NCBI GenBank assembly: GCA_947034885.2
Contig: OX344752.2
Span: 23,893,386-23,957,385 of the forward strand
Length of the DNA: 64,000 nt
Direction: 5' to 3'
From: Thuidium tamariscinum
Lineage: Eukaryota; Streptophyta; Bryopsida; Hypnales; Thuidiaceae
Part shown: piece after piece, positions 46,156-58,803 of the stretch
Numbering within the stretch: the first letter of the stretch is position 1
How the letters are laid out: each line of letters opens with the position of its first letter
Program-made: the position numbers and the translations under genes
The notes under the pieces: generated by a model
Told to the model about the DNA's origin: nothing
Database searches by the model: none
The model's input: the letters and a program-made list of their open reading frames with translations, nothing else

Positions 46156-47160
46156 GTTGGATATTTGAATATAATCTATTTTTTGTAAAGCTAAGCATGT
46201 GAAGAGCATTTTCTTTCATGAAATATATATACCTTGTCAAAAAAGGTGATTGGCTTTGAAATAAGGCAATCTATTTAGTCTATACATGTTAGAAACTAAA
46301 AAAGCAATGTAGCACCGTCCTTTGGCTAGAACCCAGATTCAAGTTGCAGTGTCTCTTATTTAGGGATGAGACAATTATTGATATTGCTCTTTGCCATCTT
46401 CGTGATGTTCTTGGCTTTGTTTTTCAAGTGTGTATTCTTGTCAATGTCCATATCTAAGCCAATTTTGTGAAGGACTTTGAACTCTAATGGTCAATATATA
46501 TTGTCGAACTCTTGATGATTTATATAAAATTTGTGACATACTAGGCACTATTCTATAAAAGTGTTATAAAGTATAGTAAAAAGGATCTAAGTACACATGA
46601 TTATAGGTAACATTAAAATTTTGTGAACAAGAAGTATTGTAGAATTCAAGGCATGTTGTACTATAGATGTCTTATATCTCAACTGTGGCCCTAAATGAAA
46701 TGAATGGATTTTCTTAATTCAATTGCAATCTGTACTAGACAAAATGAAGTCTATGTAGCATGCATAGTACATTGTTGGATTGTACATTTTTTATGAGTTG
46801 CATTATTTTATTACTAGGTCAATTTCTTTATATTTTATTTATAGTTGAAAAACTAGGTGTTTATGGTTTTTTAATTGCTAATCCTTTAAAGCCTTTTTAT
46901 TCTTCTATGACAAACTATACTTTAATTTTGAGACAAATGAAGCTATTGTCACATGTAAATATAAGAATTCTATAATTTGTAACGTGTTTAATATGGCTAG
47001 AATTGGTAGAATTGGTTGAATAAGAAGACAATAGAAACTTGAGGTATGAAAAGGTGATCTCAAAGAAGCAAATCAAGGAGCATTACTCCACTGCAATCAA
47101 ATCTTCAATGCTGTACTAAACATGGTATTTGATGGTCTATTGTCACTTTATCAATTGTGC
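46156..47160. other. AT-rich DNA, no gene recognised
   Basis: Short open frames only, no element ends. Confidence 0.5.
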
Positions 47161-47163
47161 TTA

Positions 47164-47592
47164 GAGCATCCCTATGCCACACACTCGAAGCAGAGGCGCC
47201 AAAGGGGTTGGTTGGTGTGGGTTTCTAACCTTGCAGGGTCCTCTATTTGTGAGGCTTCCCATGCTTGAATTGAAAATCCACCCACCAAGCACGCCTTGGG
47301 TGAAGTACATCACACGTGTTAAGCCAGGTGGGGGCCTCAGAAGGTTTTGGATTGGCTAGAGGGTGGAAGTTTGATTGAATTATGTGCAACAATGAAGGGA
47401 GTGCGACTTGAAAGGACAAGACAAGGGATAGTAAGGCATGGAGAAGACCCACAATATTTCAATACCTTTTTTATTTTGCAGTATTTGTTGGATGGTTTTT
47501 TAGTTTGGCATGTTTGGCATAGGACAGTGCCACATGCTAGACACACTACATTAACGTGTTCTTGGCTTTTGGAATGTTATATGGGGATGCTC
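47164..47592 (+). mobile_element. PIF/Harbinger-like MITE, copy P2
   Basis: 429 bp with ends GAGCATCCCTATGCC and the inverse ATGGGGATGCTC. TTA duplication at 47,161-47,163 and 47,593-47,595. Collinear with P1 minus its retroposed insert. Overlapping open frames on both strands are fortuitous. Confidence 0.87.
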
Positions 47593-47706
47593 TTAATATT
47601 GAACCTAAGGTGAAACTTTATTCTGAAATTGAAGAGTTTTCATCCTGAATTTCTTCTCCTAGGTGCTCAATGCATACATCTATTGATACAAAGACCTTCA
47701 ATGATA

Positions 47707-48434
47707 GGGCAATTGCATGAAAGACTTGTACTATTTTCCATCACGTCTCATATTGATCTGTTTTTTGATCATAACTTTTGCAAATTTGATCCAAATGACT
47801 CAAGATTTCTGAAGAAGGTACTCATGACTATTATACACCTTACATAATTTTTTTGTAATTTTCAAAAATAGTTTAATATAAAAATAGTACTAGTGATTGA
47901 ATGTCACATATGACAATTTGGAGGTTTTTAGTACTAAGGAGTACCTTTTTTTTAATGATTTTAAGATGAAATTTGGATGAGATGGTCTTATAGTAGACAT
48001 CTAGCTCTTTAAAGAAGGATTTTTGAAAATAGTTAATTTTATGTGGTGTCGAAGTCTACAAAGTGAGCTTCATTCTGCTTGTATTTTGAAACATATAAAA
48101 TATTATTTTGGTGGATTTTTTGGTGAATGAACATCTCCATAAAGTTGTTGTAAATGTATTTACTTATTTTTACTATTTTTCCCTAATTAAAACATGAAGG
48201 TATGTATTTTTTTGAGGTTTGGCACTTTTCAAGTTCTCCTACTTAGAAAATTTTGATATATGATTCCTACTATATGATTCCTTCCATGGATACCTTCATT
48301 TTAAAAGTGTATACATAAGTCATATTTTTTAAGAATTTAAAAAATTAATTTTCTAATTTAATAGTACTCTAGAAAAAGTGAGGAGTACTATTGTAAAACG
48401 CAATAAATAGTATAGGTCTTTCGTGCAATCATCC
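47707..48434 (+). mobile_element. M-family MITE, copy M6
   Basis: A 728-bp unit has ends GGGCAATTGCATGAAA and TTTCGTGCAATCATCC, flanked by GATA/AATA. Close match to M4, including the block ATGACAATTTGGAGGTTTTT. Confidence 0.88.
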
Positions 48435-49959
48435 AATACTTCCAATAAATTTGCAAGCATCTAATTGATTATTGAATTGTAACACTCTAATTGTCCCACT
48501 TTCACTATTTGAGTGTAAGAAAGACTATTCAAAGCTAGCCAATGTTAGACTAATAGAGAAAATAATTTAAAAATTGAGTTCGTCTTCAAAAAAAGGGTCC
48601 AAAGAAGAAAATTGTTTCTTATATTACCTAAAATAGGTATGACTATCTCATAAAAATTTTAATTGATTGGTGGAAAAAATTGAATTGAACCAAACAAGTT
48701 TGAGTTCAAATAATGATGAGATTTTACAATGGTAAAGTGCCATGCATGCTATGAAATGGATAAAAAAATTTGATTATAGAATCCAAGTTTGATACCTTAT
48801 TCCAACATATGTAATGATGAATAGATTATAAACAAAATATGCCCCTATTTAAAGTGAATGAATGACAAAAGCACATCACAACAAGTTGTCATTGGAAAAA
48901 TGGTGATCTTTATGCAACTTGTTCTCTTTGGCATACAATTATTGACGTCGTCTATCTACATTCAATCTACAAAGATGCAAAAAAATAGGTATAGTTCTTT
49001 ATTCCTTTTACACACTTAAGCATGATATTATCATAAGCATAAAAACATATCTATGTCTATTAAAATGTATCTACAAAAATATGGTTTTTTATAGAAAAGA
49101 TTCTTGTGGACAATAGGCCTATGTTGGAGTCTTCAATATGTATTTGTAAATATGAATTCTAGAAGGTTCTTAATCTTTTCCACATTCATTGAAGTGATTT
49201 TTTGAGTTGGAAAATGGTATATTTCATGTTTTAGCAAATAATGAATGAAACTAGAAGGTTTATTGACATATGAAACTACAATGATAGACAATGGTAGTTG
49301 ATTGTTGTGTATTGCTACACGAGCAAAGGTTGAATTTCCATTCTTGTGGTTTTGTCTTTAACCAAAAAATTAGGTAGAAGCTATATCTAATTATCACACC
49401 ATTTTGATCATGTTTAATATTTTGGGTGAGTGTAGTTTTAGTCATGGAGACATATGCAAGAAGATTTATACTTTGGAGATGATGACACTACAACCCTACA
49501 AGGATTTCATAAAATATTGTAGTGTAACTTCAATGTTGTGTAATGTAAAAACTTGAATGATTGGTTTGGCTTAGCCCTTGAAGAGTTCAAGAGGTTGATG
49601 AGTAAGCATTGTATTCTACTAAACAATACGTAAATGGATCTCACCAATTAATATGACAAGGTTAAGGTCAAATATATAGAATTCAATTATATTAAATCCA
49701 TACTACTATGTTGCAGTCATTGCTTTACACTAAATAAGTCAAATTTATACCTAGATTTGCATTTAGATCAATTGTTATTTGATTTATTCTTTGATTGAAG
49801 TTTTGGTTTCTTCTTATTTATTACATTTGTTGTTGAATCATTGTATTTACAATGCAAATTTTGATTAAATCTTACTATTTCAAATTGCTATTCACTTCAC
49901 CAAATTCATTTTTAGTTGCTTAGAAGTGAAACTATTTGTCGAAGGCTAATAGTTGATTT
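48435..49959. other. AT-rich DNA, no gene recognised
   Basis: No coding signal or element ends recognised. Confidence 0.5.
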
Positions 49960-50866
49960 TAATCTTGGGAAGTATTTGATTAACTTTTGAAATACTAAGC
50001 TATATAGAAACTTTTGGGAAGTTCACTACAAAATTTCACACAAAATACAAATGACAAATATCTTTGAGGCACAACAATTTTTATAACTTTTAACAATATG
50101 TTTCAAAAATGATTGTATGATATGTAGTTTCTTTTACTAGGCTGGAAGTTTGGGCATATCAAAATAAATCATTTTTTGAGATTAAAAAATTTGATGTTGA
50201 CTTTGTACATTCATTTATATGGGAAGCTTTGATTCATTCCATTTTTATTAATGAGATGAAAGTTATGAGGGTTTTGGATTTGGGGGTAGTTATGGAATTC
50301 CTACACTAGGATAAAATTTGAAGTCCTTTATTCAAATCAATTTTCAATATTTTTGAAAAAAAATAAAAACATTAGATGGAGATTGTTTATTACAACATTA
50401 AAACCACTGGTATTGGTGTTTTTCAATTCCATTTAACTATATTCTTAACAGTTTAGTGTTTTGAATGATTTGCTAGCTCTTTCTACTTATTATTTTTTCC
50501 TACATGTTGTACAATTCCAAATGATTTCAAAATTTTCAAGCATGTAGGCAATTTGCATTGAATAATGAATGCAAAAAGTCCCTTCTATTTTGGACATTTA
50601 TTTTAGTACAAATGTGACCTTGTGAAGTGCAACTACCTTATTTTTCGCAAGGCCCTCCAAAGATTTTTGTCAATTCAAAACTAATATCTTGCAATCCACA
50701 CAATAGAAATTTCTAGAAAGAATTTCACATTTTCAAACTAGCATAATACAAGATCCTATAGTTATATGTGTTGAAAAATATTTTTCTTCAAAAATTTGGT
50801 AATTGTATTAGAGATGGCAAATTTTGGAATGTCTTTGGTGAAAACTTACCTAAGGTTCTTAAGGGG
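49960..50866 (-). mobile_element. TTAA-family DNA transposon, copy H
   Basis: The right end is GGTTCTTAAGGGG followed by TTAA (50,867-50,870). On the minus strand it begins CCCCTTAAGAACC, continues TTTTCACCAAAGACATTCC and holds ATCTTGTATTATGCTAG, as in copy A. The distal end near 49,960 is eroded and approximate. Confidence 0.68.
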
Positions 50867-50870
50867 TTAA

Positions 50871-53464
50871 GATCTCAAATTAATGAATATACAAACTTGT
50901 GGTCAAACTCAATTGAAGACATAGTTTGGTGATGGATTAGTTGTTTGTATGCCTAATGTTAACAATTAAGTATATTGAAGTTTTTTTGAAATCAATATAG
51001 ACTTCAAATTTATGATTGTCAGGTAATTGTAATTTATAGTTGTTGGCTTGTAATAGTCTTGTCTACTTTGATTAGTAATATATTTGTTGTTGTTGTACAT
51101 TAGATTTATTAAAGTTTTTGCCATTTTTGAGTTATACAAAATATTTCTATAGAAATTCCAAGTTAAACCTTGAATATCTTTGGAATAATGTGCATTTCTT
51201 TTAGCTCATGCATCTAGACCTATGCACTATGTTATGGTGTTCACAAGGTACAAGCTACTAAACTATTTAAGTTAAAATCAATGTCATTTTTTCAAGTTTT
51301 GAGACTTTCATGTTCATAAGTCTTCTCAAATTGAAACTCAAGGATTTTATAAAAGTTATATATTGGTATATGCATCTATCTATAGAAATTCAACTTCACT
51401 TAAATGCAAGTTCTCTTGTCAAATTACACTTTTTTGACAAAATAAAATGTAGTAGATGTAGAAGACATAGTCCAAAAACAATCACATAATCTTTGTAACC
51501 AAGGTCCTTTTCAAATTATTTGAACTACTTTCTTCCTTTGCATGTCTCATTTTTTTGGTATATAATTAAAAAAAATGATTATATATTCATGATATTATTT
51601 GTATCTCAAATTAAAATGATAGATATATGTTTATGATTTGATTCAATAAGAATTGAAATTACATTAAAATCAATGTTCAAATGTATTATAATATTCAAAT
51701 ATCATTAGATTATATTTCTAGGATTATACTTATTTCATTCAAATGTTTTTGCTTTATTTTTGTTGTTTACAACTCATTATGTTGACAAAAATTTGAAAAT
51801 AAACACCAAGTTCAAATATTATGTGAACTATGCTAGATGATAAATGTCTAATTAAATTTTTTTTGTATTGTACATCATACTATATTTTCTACATTCACTA
51901 CATCATTTAATTTCAAGGCCAAACAGTAGTCCACACCTTGAAGACACTTGTTTAGATTTGTAGTTTTTCTACCAATGCTTGAGGCTATTACTTCTCATTG
52001 CCTTCACTTAGAAAAAAAGTTGTTGTTCTTTGTGGCTTTGTTGCAACTCTAAACATCTGTTAATTCCAAATCTATTCTATATATTAGAACTTTGTAGTTA
52101 TGATTTTTGGTTAAAATTTTCAGTTTTTGTTTTTTTCAAAAAGAAGGGATATTTTTCTCCCAAATATGAGCATAGATAGAGAAATTACTTTAAAATAAAT
52201 ATCTAAGTATAAATAGGGCTTTGATGGTTACGATATGTCATTGATATATAGATTAAAATACAAGATTTAAAATAAAAATAAATAAATATGATGAATGATC
52301 ATTATTTTTGTTGAAATAGATGTGACTAATCTTTCGAAGGACTATCAATATAATTTTTTCTTAAATTCTATTAAAAACTTATAACTTTCAATGATTATAT
52401 GTATGTATGTATGCATGTATATGTGTGTGTGTGTGTATATATTATTGTGCTTATCTTGCCTATTGCTAGTTGTCTAAATATAATTCACTTATAGTAGTTT
52501 GGAGGTGTAGGCTTCACCTTGACTTTTACAAGGAGCATTCTATAGGGATTTTGTCTACTACATGAAACAATAGGGTATTAGAGATTAATATAGCCATGTG
52601 TATGAAAAAAAATTGGAGAGCATATTGTAATTAAAAACATATTAGAATATAACAAGGGATATAACAAACATAAAACAATAAAGCATGATCACAAATTGGT
52701 TTGCAAACAACGTAAACCATAATTGTATAAAATTGTTCTTAACATACGCTCACAAATATAAGGTCTTGCAAACAAAGTACTCAAGGTATATCCTTCTCAA
52801 AGCATGTTATGTGTTTACAAACACAAATTAGCAACAAAATTTATATTACTATATTGATACAACAACACTACCACAAAGTCTATGTAAAATTTTGAATGTT
52901 GAAGGTGAGAAATCACATACAGTTCATATTCAAAACATCCTAAATATTTTTTTAAATTGCATTTGAATTTAAGATTCACTTCACAAACACATTTAAAAAA
53001 GTTAACCAAAAAATCCTTAATTCTATATGGACTACAGATTTTAGAGCTTGTATTATCCAAACAAAAGGGTTTACAATGCTCCATTCACCACAAAGAACAC
53101 AAAATTTCTATAACCAACCTACTTGTAAGCACCTTCAAATTTCTATAAGGTCAGAAATGTTGAAGTCATCAAAACATGACAATCTACAACAAACTTTCAT
53201 TTTTATCCAACACCTAAGATCTCAACAACATCATATTTTCTTCAAAGTAATAGATGGTGATGAGTTGATAGTAAATCTACTAGCAAGTAGAGGTTGCAAT
53301 AATATTTGCTATAATTATACATCAAATTTTAGGATATTTGTTACAAATTTTTTTGTACGCACTTTGTTGATGAGTGCACATCAAAGTGATTTTTCATTCA
53401 ATACAACTTTGACACAATTGTATATGTTGTATTAAATATAATACATAGGATTCAAATCTTAAAT
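50871..53464. other. AT-rich DNA with microsatellite
   Basis: No gene recognised. A GTAT/TG/TA compound microsatellite lies at about 52,400-52,442. An open frame of 119 codons at 53,076-53,435 is low-complexity and lacks features of a protein family. Confidence 0.5.
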
Positions 53465-53691
53465 GGTGCTAATTTGTGAGTATGAAAATGTGAGCATGTA
53501 AGCCTTGAGCATATATATAGGTACATATACTTCAATCATTGAAGGTGCTTACAATATAAACACCTATAATATAGGTATATAATATAAATACACTATAAAT
53601 CATAGAGGATTTCTTTAATAAAACCAATTATATTATGGGTGTGTAGTCTTCTAGGCTCATAGGCTCACATTCCTAAGCTCACAAAGAAACA
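53465..53691 (+). mobile_element. T-family MITE, copy T3
   Basis: It starts GGTGCTAATTTGTGAG and ends GCTCACAAAGAAAC, with the TATAGGT/ACCTATAATAT fold-back interior of T2. Boundaries to within a few bases. Confidence 0.68.
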
Positions 53692-53789
53692 ACCTTCTTC
53701 AAATCTTCAACTTCTAAATTGTATTTACACTATCATAATGGGTCAAATTTTTCATTATTTATAATGAATTTTTCTACTCTGATTTTTTC

Positions 53790-53818
53790 ATATATATATA
53801 TATATATATAGATATATA
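53790..53818 (+). repeat. (TA)n microsatellite
   Basis: An alternating TA run interrupted once by GA. Confidence 0.9.
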
Positions 53819-54903
53819 TTTAAATACAAAAATTCCTATCTATATTATGTCACATGTTTTTTTTAATAAAATGCACTATTTGTTGTGCATGAGCCCTAAC
53901 TTTGGTGAGTATTCTTGCTTACAAATTTTAGTAGCATTAGAGGCTATTCAAAACTATTGTTCATCCCTATAGAGAAGTATTGTTGTGAGTGGATACTTGT
54001 CATGTTAACATTGTGTTCATTAAAATATTAGATTTACATTATCAATAGGTGCTCAAATACTCATCTATGTGTGAGTTTTGAAGATTATTTGCTAAGAATT
54101 GCAATAAATGATGAGTTTGTAAAAGGCTACAAGTGTGAGATTTTTTATACAACTTCATTGTCATTGAGCAACTAGGAAATTGCAAGTGAGTACTTGTGTT
54201 TAAATTATTGGTTGGATGATATTACCTTAATTATAAACTAAGAAGACAATAGGAAACTTCATTTCTAAGACTTTAGTTACTCATTGGTAGTAATAGGAAA
54301 TTGCATAGTGTGTTGTGCAATCAGAGAGATTGCATGCCTAAGTGAAATTAATGTGTTTAATGAGAAACAAAGAAGCAGCATTGGACAAACCATTGGAAGT
54401 AGCAAATAGTATAAAGTTAGGGTCGTTTTTGGATCTACAATATCAAAATTGGAGGGCATTTTAAAGCTTTGTAGAAAGTGGTACTTATATTAGACATTTT
54501 CTTTATAAACAATTCTTGTGCATGAAGGTTTGGGGTTATTAATGTTACATGTGTCTTTGGACTATTTGACTTGAGCTTTGAAGTTCTAAAATAAAATGAA
54601 AAGAATCAAACACTAGTATAAGATCTAATCTTCATACTTTTGAACAATATGAATAATCAATATAGACACATAATTGTTAAACATTGTGCATCAAGTGCAA
54701 TAATGATAGAGTTTAGAAAGGGAACAATGATTGGACAAAATTGACCTAAACATGAAAAAGACAATAGTTAAGGGATTATATGTGTTTATTATTCTAAAAT
54801 ACTACTGTTACAACTTCAACATAACAATTGGATTGGGTGACCATCAAGGAGAGAGGTGAAAAAATGGACAATTATTAGTGATACGGTTACAACTTGGTTA
54901 ATT

Positions 54904-55105
54904 CACTACAAGAAAAATGGGTGCTTTAAATGAGTTTCAAAATATAGTCTTAAACAAAAGATTACAAGTAATCATCTTTTAGGAGATTTTCATTGAAATT
55001 TTACTAAAAATACATGTATTTTTAACACATTTTTATTAAAAATCTCCTTAAAGGTGATTATTTATCATCTTATGTTTAGAACTATACTTTTTAAGCTCAC
55101 TCTAC
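54904..55105 (+). mobile_element. CACTA-like MITE, copy C2
   Basis: It starts CACTACAAGAAAAATGGGTG. An inverted repeat follows: the left arm (~54,925-54,993, AAAATATAGTCTTAAACAAA) pairs with a right arm at ~55,032-55,101. The outer right terminus is missing or eroded. Related to C3 (39,195) through the TTTAAA...TATAGTC block. Confidence 0.68.
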
Positions 55106-58100
55106 TTGCATATTTATAATGAGGTTCTTTATTTCCCGCTTCATCTTCAATTGTAAATACAACCCACAATTCTCCATTACATCTACTTGCAACACTTGTG
55201 GTGATTATTGAGGGTCCTTATCTTGCATAGCTTTTTCAGGAAATTGTACACAGGTGGAAAATCCTTTTCAAATAGTAGTTCAATGTTTCTTTCATGATGC
55301 TATTTTTTAATCTTGTAATTTGAATCCATCTTCTTCATCGTTCAATTTACATTTGAAGTATTTACACTTCACTTGTTTATTGCAATATGGATGAGTTTGC
55401 ACCATTACAAAAATGAACTTACTCAAAGAATGAATGTATATGTAAATGAGGTAAATATAAGCAAGAAGTTATATTATGAAAGTTGATGGGGAATAGAAGA
55501 AATTAAAAAAAAAAAATTGGACATAAGATATTGTGAGCAATTAATTACCCACTTATGGCAACTAATTTAATTAACACAACCAAATTCTTTATTTAAATTG
55601 AGTAAATTTTAATGTTAAGTACTTAAGCATCAGTTTACTGTGCCTTCCAAGAAATGAATCTTGTTTTATGCTTTAGTTGACTCAAAGGCATGAAAATAAA
55701 TCAAAGTGTGACTTTACAATATGTGTTCAAGGTTTTTTAGTCAAACAAGTAGGCTACTGGGTTCTTTTTGTGCAAAATGATTTAAACTAAAATTAATTGC
55801 ACCAAATTGTAAAGAATTTTTTGCACTTTCAAAAAATTTAAAACGCAACTCAATCCGACTTTTGTAGTGAGAGTTATGAATATATGAAATTTTACTCTTG
55901 AAAAAGTTAACAAAACTTTATTCACAATTTCTAAAAGTTCTATATAACCTAAATTGAATCAAAATTTGGAAGACAAGTTGTAGATGGAATCTTCTACTAA
56001 TAAACTAAGTTTTGTTCACAATTGATGAATTCTCTAACTTTTCATCCAAAACTAGTCTAATATTTCATCTTTCTTTAACTTTTACAAATTTAAGTCCTTT
56101 CTTGAATAGGATAGACTTATAGATTCTTGTTTATTAGTTTTACCAACCTATGGTCCTAATATTCTCTTTCTAATATATCTTAGAAGTTCTTAATTGAGCT
56201 TTTTTAATTTTTATGTCTCGGTGAAAGTACTATTAGATTATTATTTTTAGCAATTTGATATTTTTCTTTTTAAGTCTTAATTTTAAATTTCCAAAATTGA
56301 TATCACACTTGTTAATCGGACTTCCATAATAGAAATTATGAATAGATGCAGTTTGACCGCTAATCAATTTTTTAAACTTCATCCCTATTTTTCTCCCAAT
56401 TCACAATTCAAATTTAAGTTTTTATTTCACTTTAGAATTCTAGATTTTAAACTTTCTCAAATTCACTCAACTTGTTCTAAAGTTTTGAGTTTAATTTAAT
56501 TTTCATCCAAATTTTACTCTAAACTTCATCCATTTCTATCTTTCTCAATTTGAATTCTAATTTTAAGCTTAAGATGTTTTTGAAAAGCTTTAAGCTAAAT
56601 CTACACTATTTAAAGTTGAAAAATGTGAGAAAACATATTCTAGCTACTTTGGCTTAAACTTCTAGTTTGGCCATTGTATTGTTAAAGTCTTACTTTGAAA
56701 ATCAATAAGAATTAGAGTGTTTAGTGACTTACCTTGTTCTTAGGTTCATCTTGGATATTGTTATAGAGTTTTTTCAACGCTTTTTTATTTGCTATCTTGT
56801 AGTACTTTGTACAATTTTGCTCATTGCTTAAAAGAAGTAGTTTAATATAGTTTTTGACCTTTACTATTTCTCTTTTCTTTTCTTCACCCTCTTTTATTTC
56901 AAAACTATTCCAACTACATTATTATATTCAAAGGATGACTTTAGAATAATTGACTCTACCTTTCAAACTAATAATTGACTTTTGAACTCGTATCACTTAT
57001 CTTGATCAATTATTTTTTAATTTTCACTCTAATGGTTCAAATCTTTTTCTATGAATTTCTACCTAACTCAACTTCCAATCTTATAAGTGTCTTCATTACT
57101 TGCATAACAACTTCAAATTTTGCTTTTTACTACATTCTATCTCATTCTATTTGGAGTTTTTGAACTTTATTTTTTCTTATGATAGTTAATAAAAAGAGTA
57201 GTGAGCTAGAAGTTGCTTAATTCTTACTACTATTAGATGCTAGTTGCTACTTTCTCCTTCTAATTCTACTTTCAATGGATAATCTTCTATCCTTGACTCC
57301 TACTTCTTTTACTCATAACTCCAATTTTTATGCTTAAATGCTAATTTTCTCTATCTACTCTTCTACTATTCTACTTCTATGTCTTTAACACTTGGTCTAA
57401 CTTTTGATAGATTATTATTTTTAAATTTTTGTATTTTTTTCCTTATACAATTAGGTACAGAAACCTTACAAACTTTTATATAGCCATCACAAAGACAAAG
57501 TGACTCATCCGCCTTCCCTACCAAAATCCATGAACTTTGTGACTTGTTTTGTTGCAAAATTTTGTGAGGTTGTCATTACTCTTTTCCTCCACATGTCCTA
57601 CAATTTGCTTGGAATTAATTACTTTGGCTACCTAATTCATGATTGTCTCCAAAGTTTGGCGGCAAGCGATGGCTCTTCAATTGTCCTCTGTACCCCAAAT
57701 TTTTTCCTTTGAATTCAGGCATTGCGACTCAAAGGGGCTTTCTTTGTCTTCTTTGTACCACCTACCATTGTCATTCTCTTCTTCTTTGCCCTCCGGCACT
57801 TGCATTGTCCCTTACACTTTTGTAGCACATTTCTTTATTTGTTCACATTTCTGTCACATATTCGCATATAGAGCAAGCAAACTATTGCTTGATTTGGCTT
57901 AGGGGGCTTATACTTCCGCGCATGGGGTAACACTTTTGTTCAGACCGATCCTTATATGGGTTATATATGAGTATAGTTTTACATCTTTTCCTACAACTTT
58001 GATTGCAACTTGCAGTTCACTATTTTCCAATTGATTTTCAACTGCTTTGGACTTGAATTCATTTGGAGCGTCTTCCAACTTCTAATTTGTAAGCTTTTGA

Positions 58101-58200
58101 CATCTTAGGTTTATGTGAGTTTGATTATATTGGTATAAAATCAATTGTGATTTTGATGTTGTTGCCCTTTTAGTTTCTCGCATGCATTTGAATTTTTAAA
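55106..58200. other. AT-rich DNA, no host gene recognised
   Basis: No confident coding region. Overlapping open frames at 57,500-57,900 occupy a slightly GC-richer patch but disagree on frame and show no domain. It may belong to the outer part of the Tc1-like element that follows. Confidence 0.45.
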
Positions 58201-58803
58201 ATGCAGACGAGGACTTTAAGCAATGAAAAAAGAAGTCTTATAGTTCACATTCATCAAAAGAAAACAAAATATAAAGATATAGCTGAATTACTGAAGCATA
58301 TCTTTCTTTTTGTTTGGCACCTACATTAAGTCCAGTCAATCATTTGTTATGGTTTGAGGGCCTTTACACACTTTGAGAAAAGCCCAATAGTTATAATGCC
58401 TGATTATAAAAGAACAACATTACATTTTGTTCAAAATGTTTATAAAGGCACTTTATTCAGCTTCTATTTCATACTTAATACTTCAAAAAATCTTATACTT
58501 ATGGAAGACGGGGCCTTGGTTCATCATAGCACGTTTACAAATGAATGGAGGGTTACTCATGACCTTCAAAAGCTCAATTGGCTTGCACATTCATCAAATT
58601 TGAATCCCATTGAGAACCTGTGGAAGATGTTGAAAGACTTGTAGCACCACTACAATTGACCAAAGAACAAAGAAGACATGATAAACATAATTTGAGCGAT
58701 ATGGGATGAGGTCATCATGGACTACTTGCAAAAACTCATTGCAAGTGTACTAGCCCAAATGCAAGTGGTAATTTCAACTAAAGGAGGAAGTACAAAATGG
58801 TAG
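58201..58803 (+). pseudogene. Tc1-like (DD34E) transposase remnant
   Basis: Tc1/mariner transposases cut and paste their element by binding its ends with N-terminal helix-turn-helix domains and cleaving with a DDE/D triad. From the ATG at 58,201 the frame reads TLSNEKRSLIVHIHQKKTKY, then KDIAELL, which is the first helix-turn-helix. It meets a stop at 58,327-58,329. In the same frame, C-terminal catalytic sequence resumes at ~58,354: IVIMPDYKRTTLHFVQNVY, then LILMEDGALVHH (second acidic residue), NEWR and SSNLNPIENLWKMLKDL (third acidic residue). Exactly 34 residues lie between D and E. Past two further stops the usual end motif appears (VVISTKGGSTKW, stop at 58,801-58,803). The middle of the protein, including the first D, is missing, so this is an internal deletion derivative. 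Terminal repeats were not found. Confidence 0.85.

Noticed and set aside
47243-47613. Overlapping open frames of 61-88 codons on both strands
   Set aside because: All lie inside PIF-like MITE P2 and are absent as conserved frames from copy P1.
53076-53435. 119-codon open frame as a gene
   Set aside because: Low-complexity, AT-rich, overlaps a competing frame on the other strand, and has no motif.
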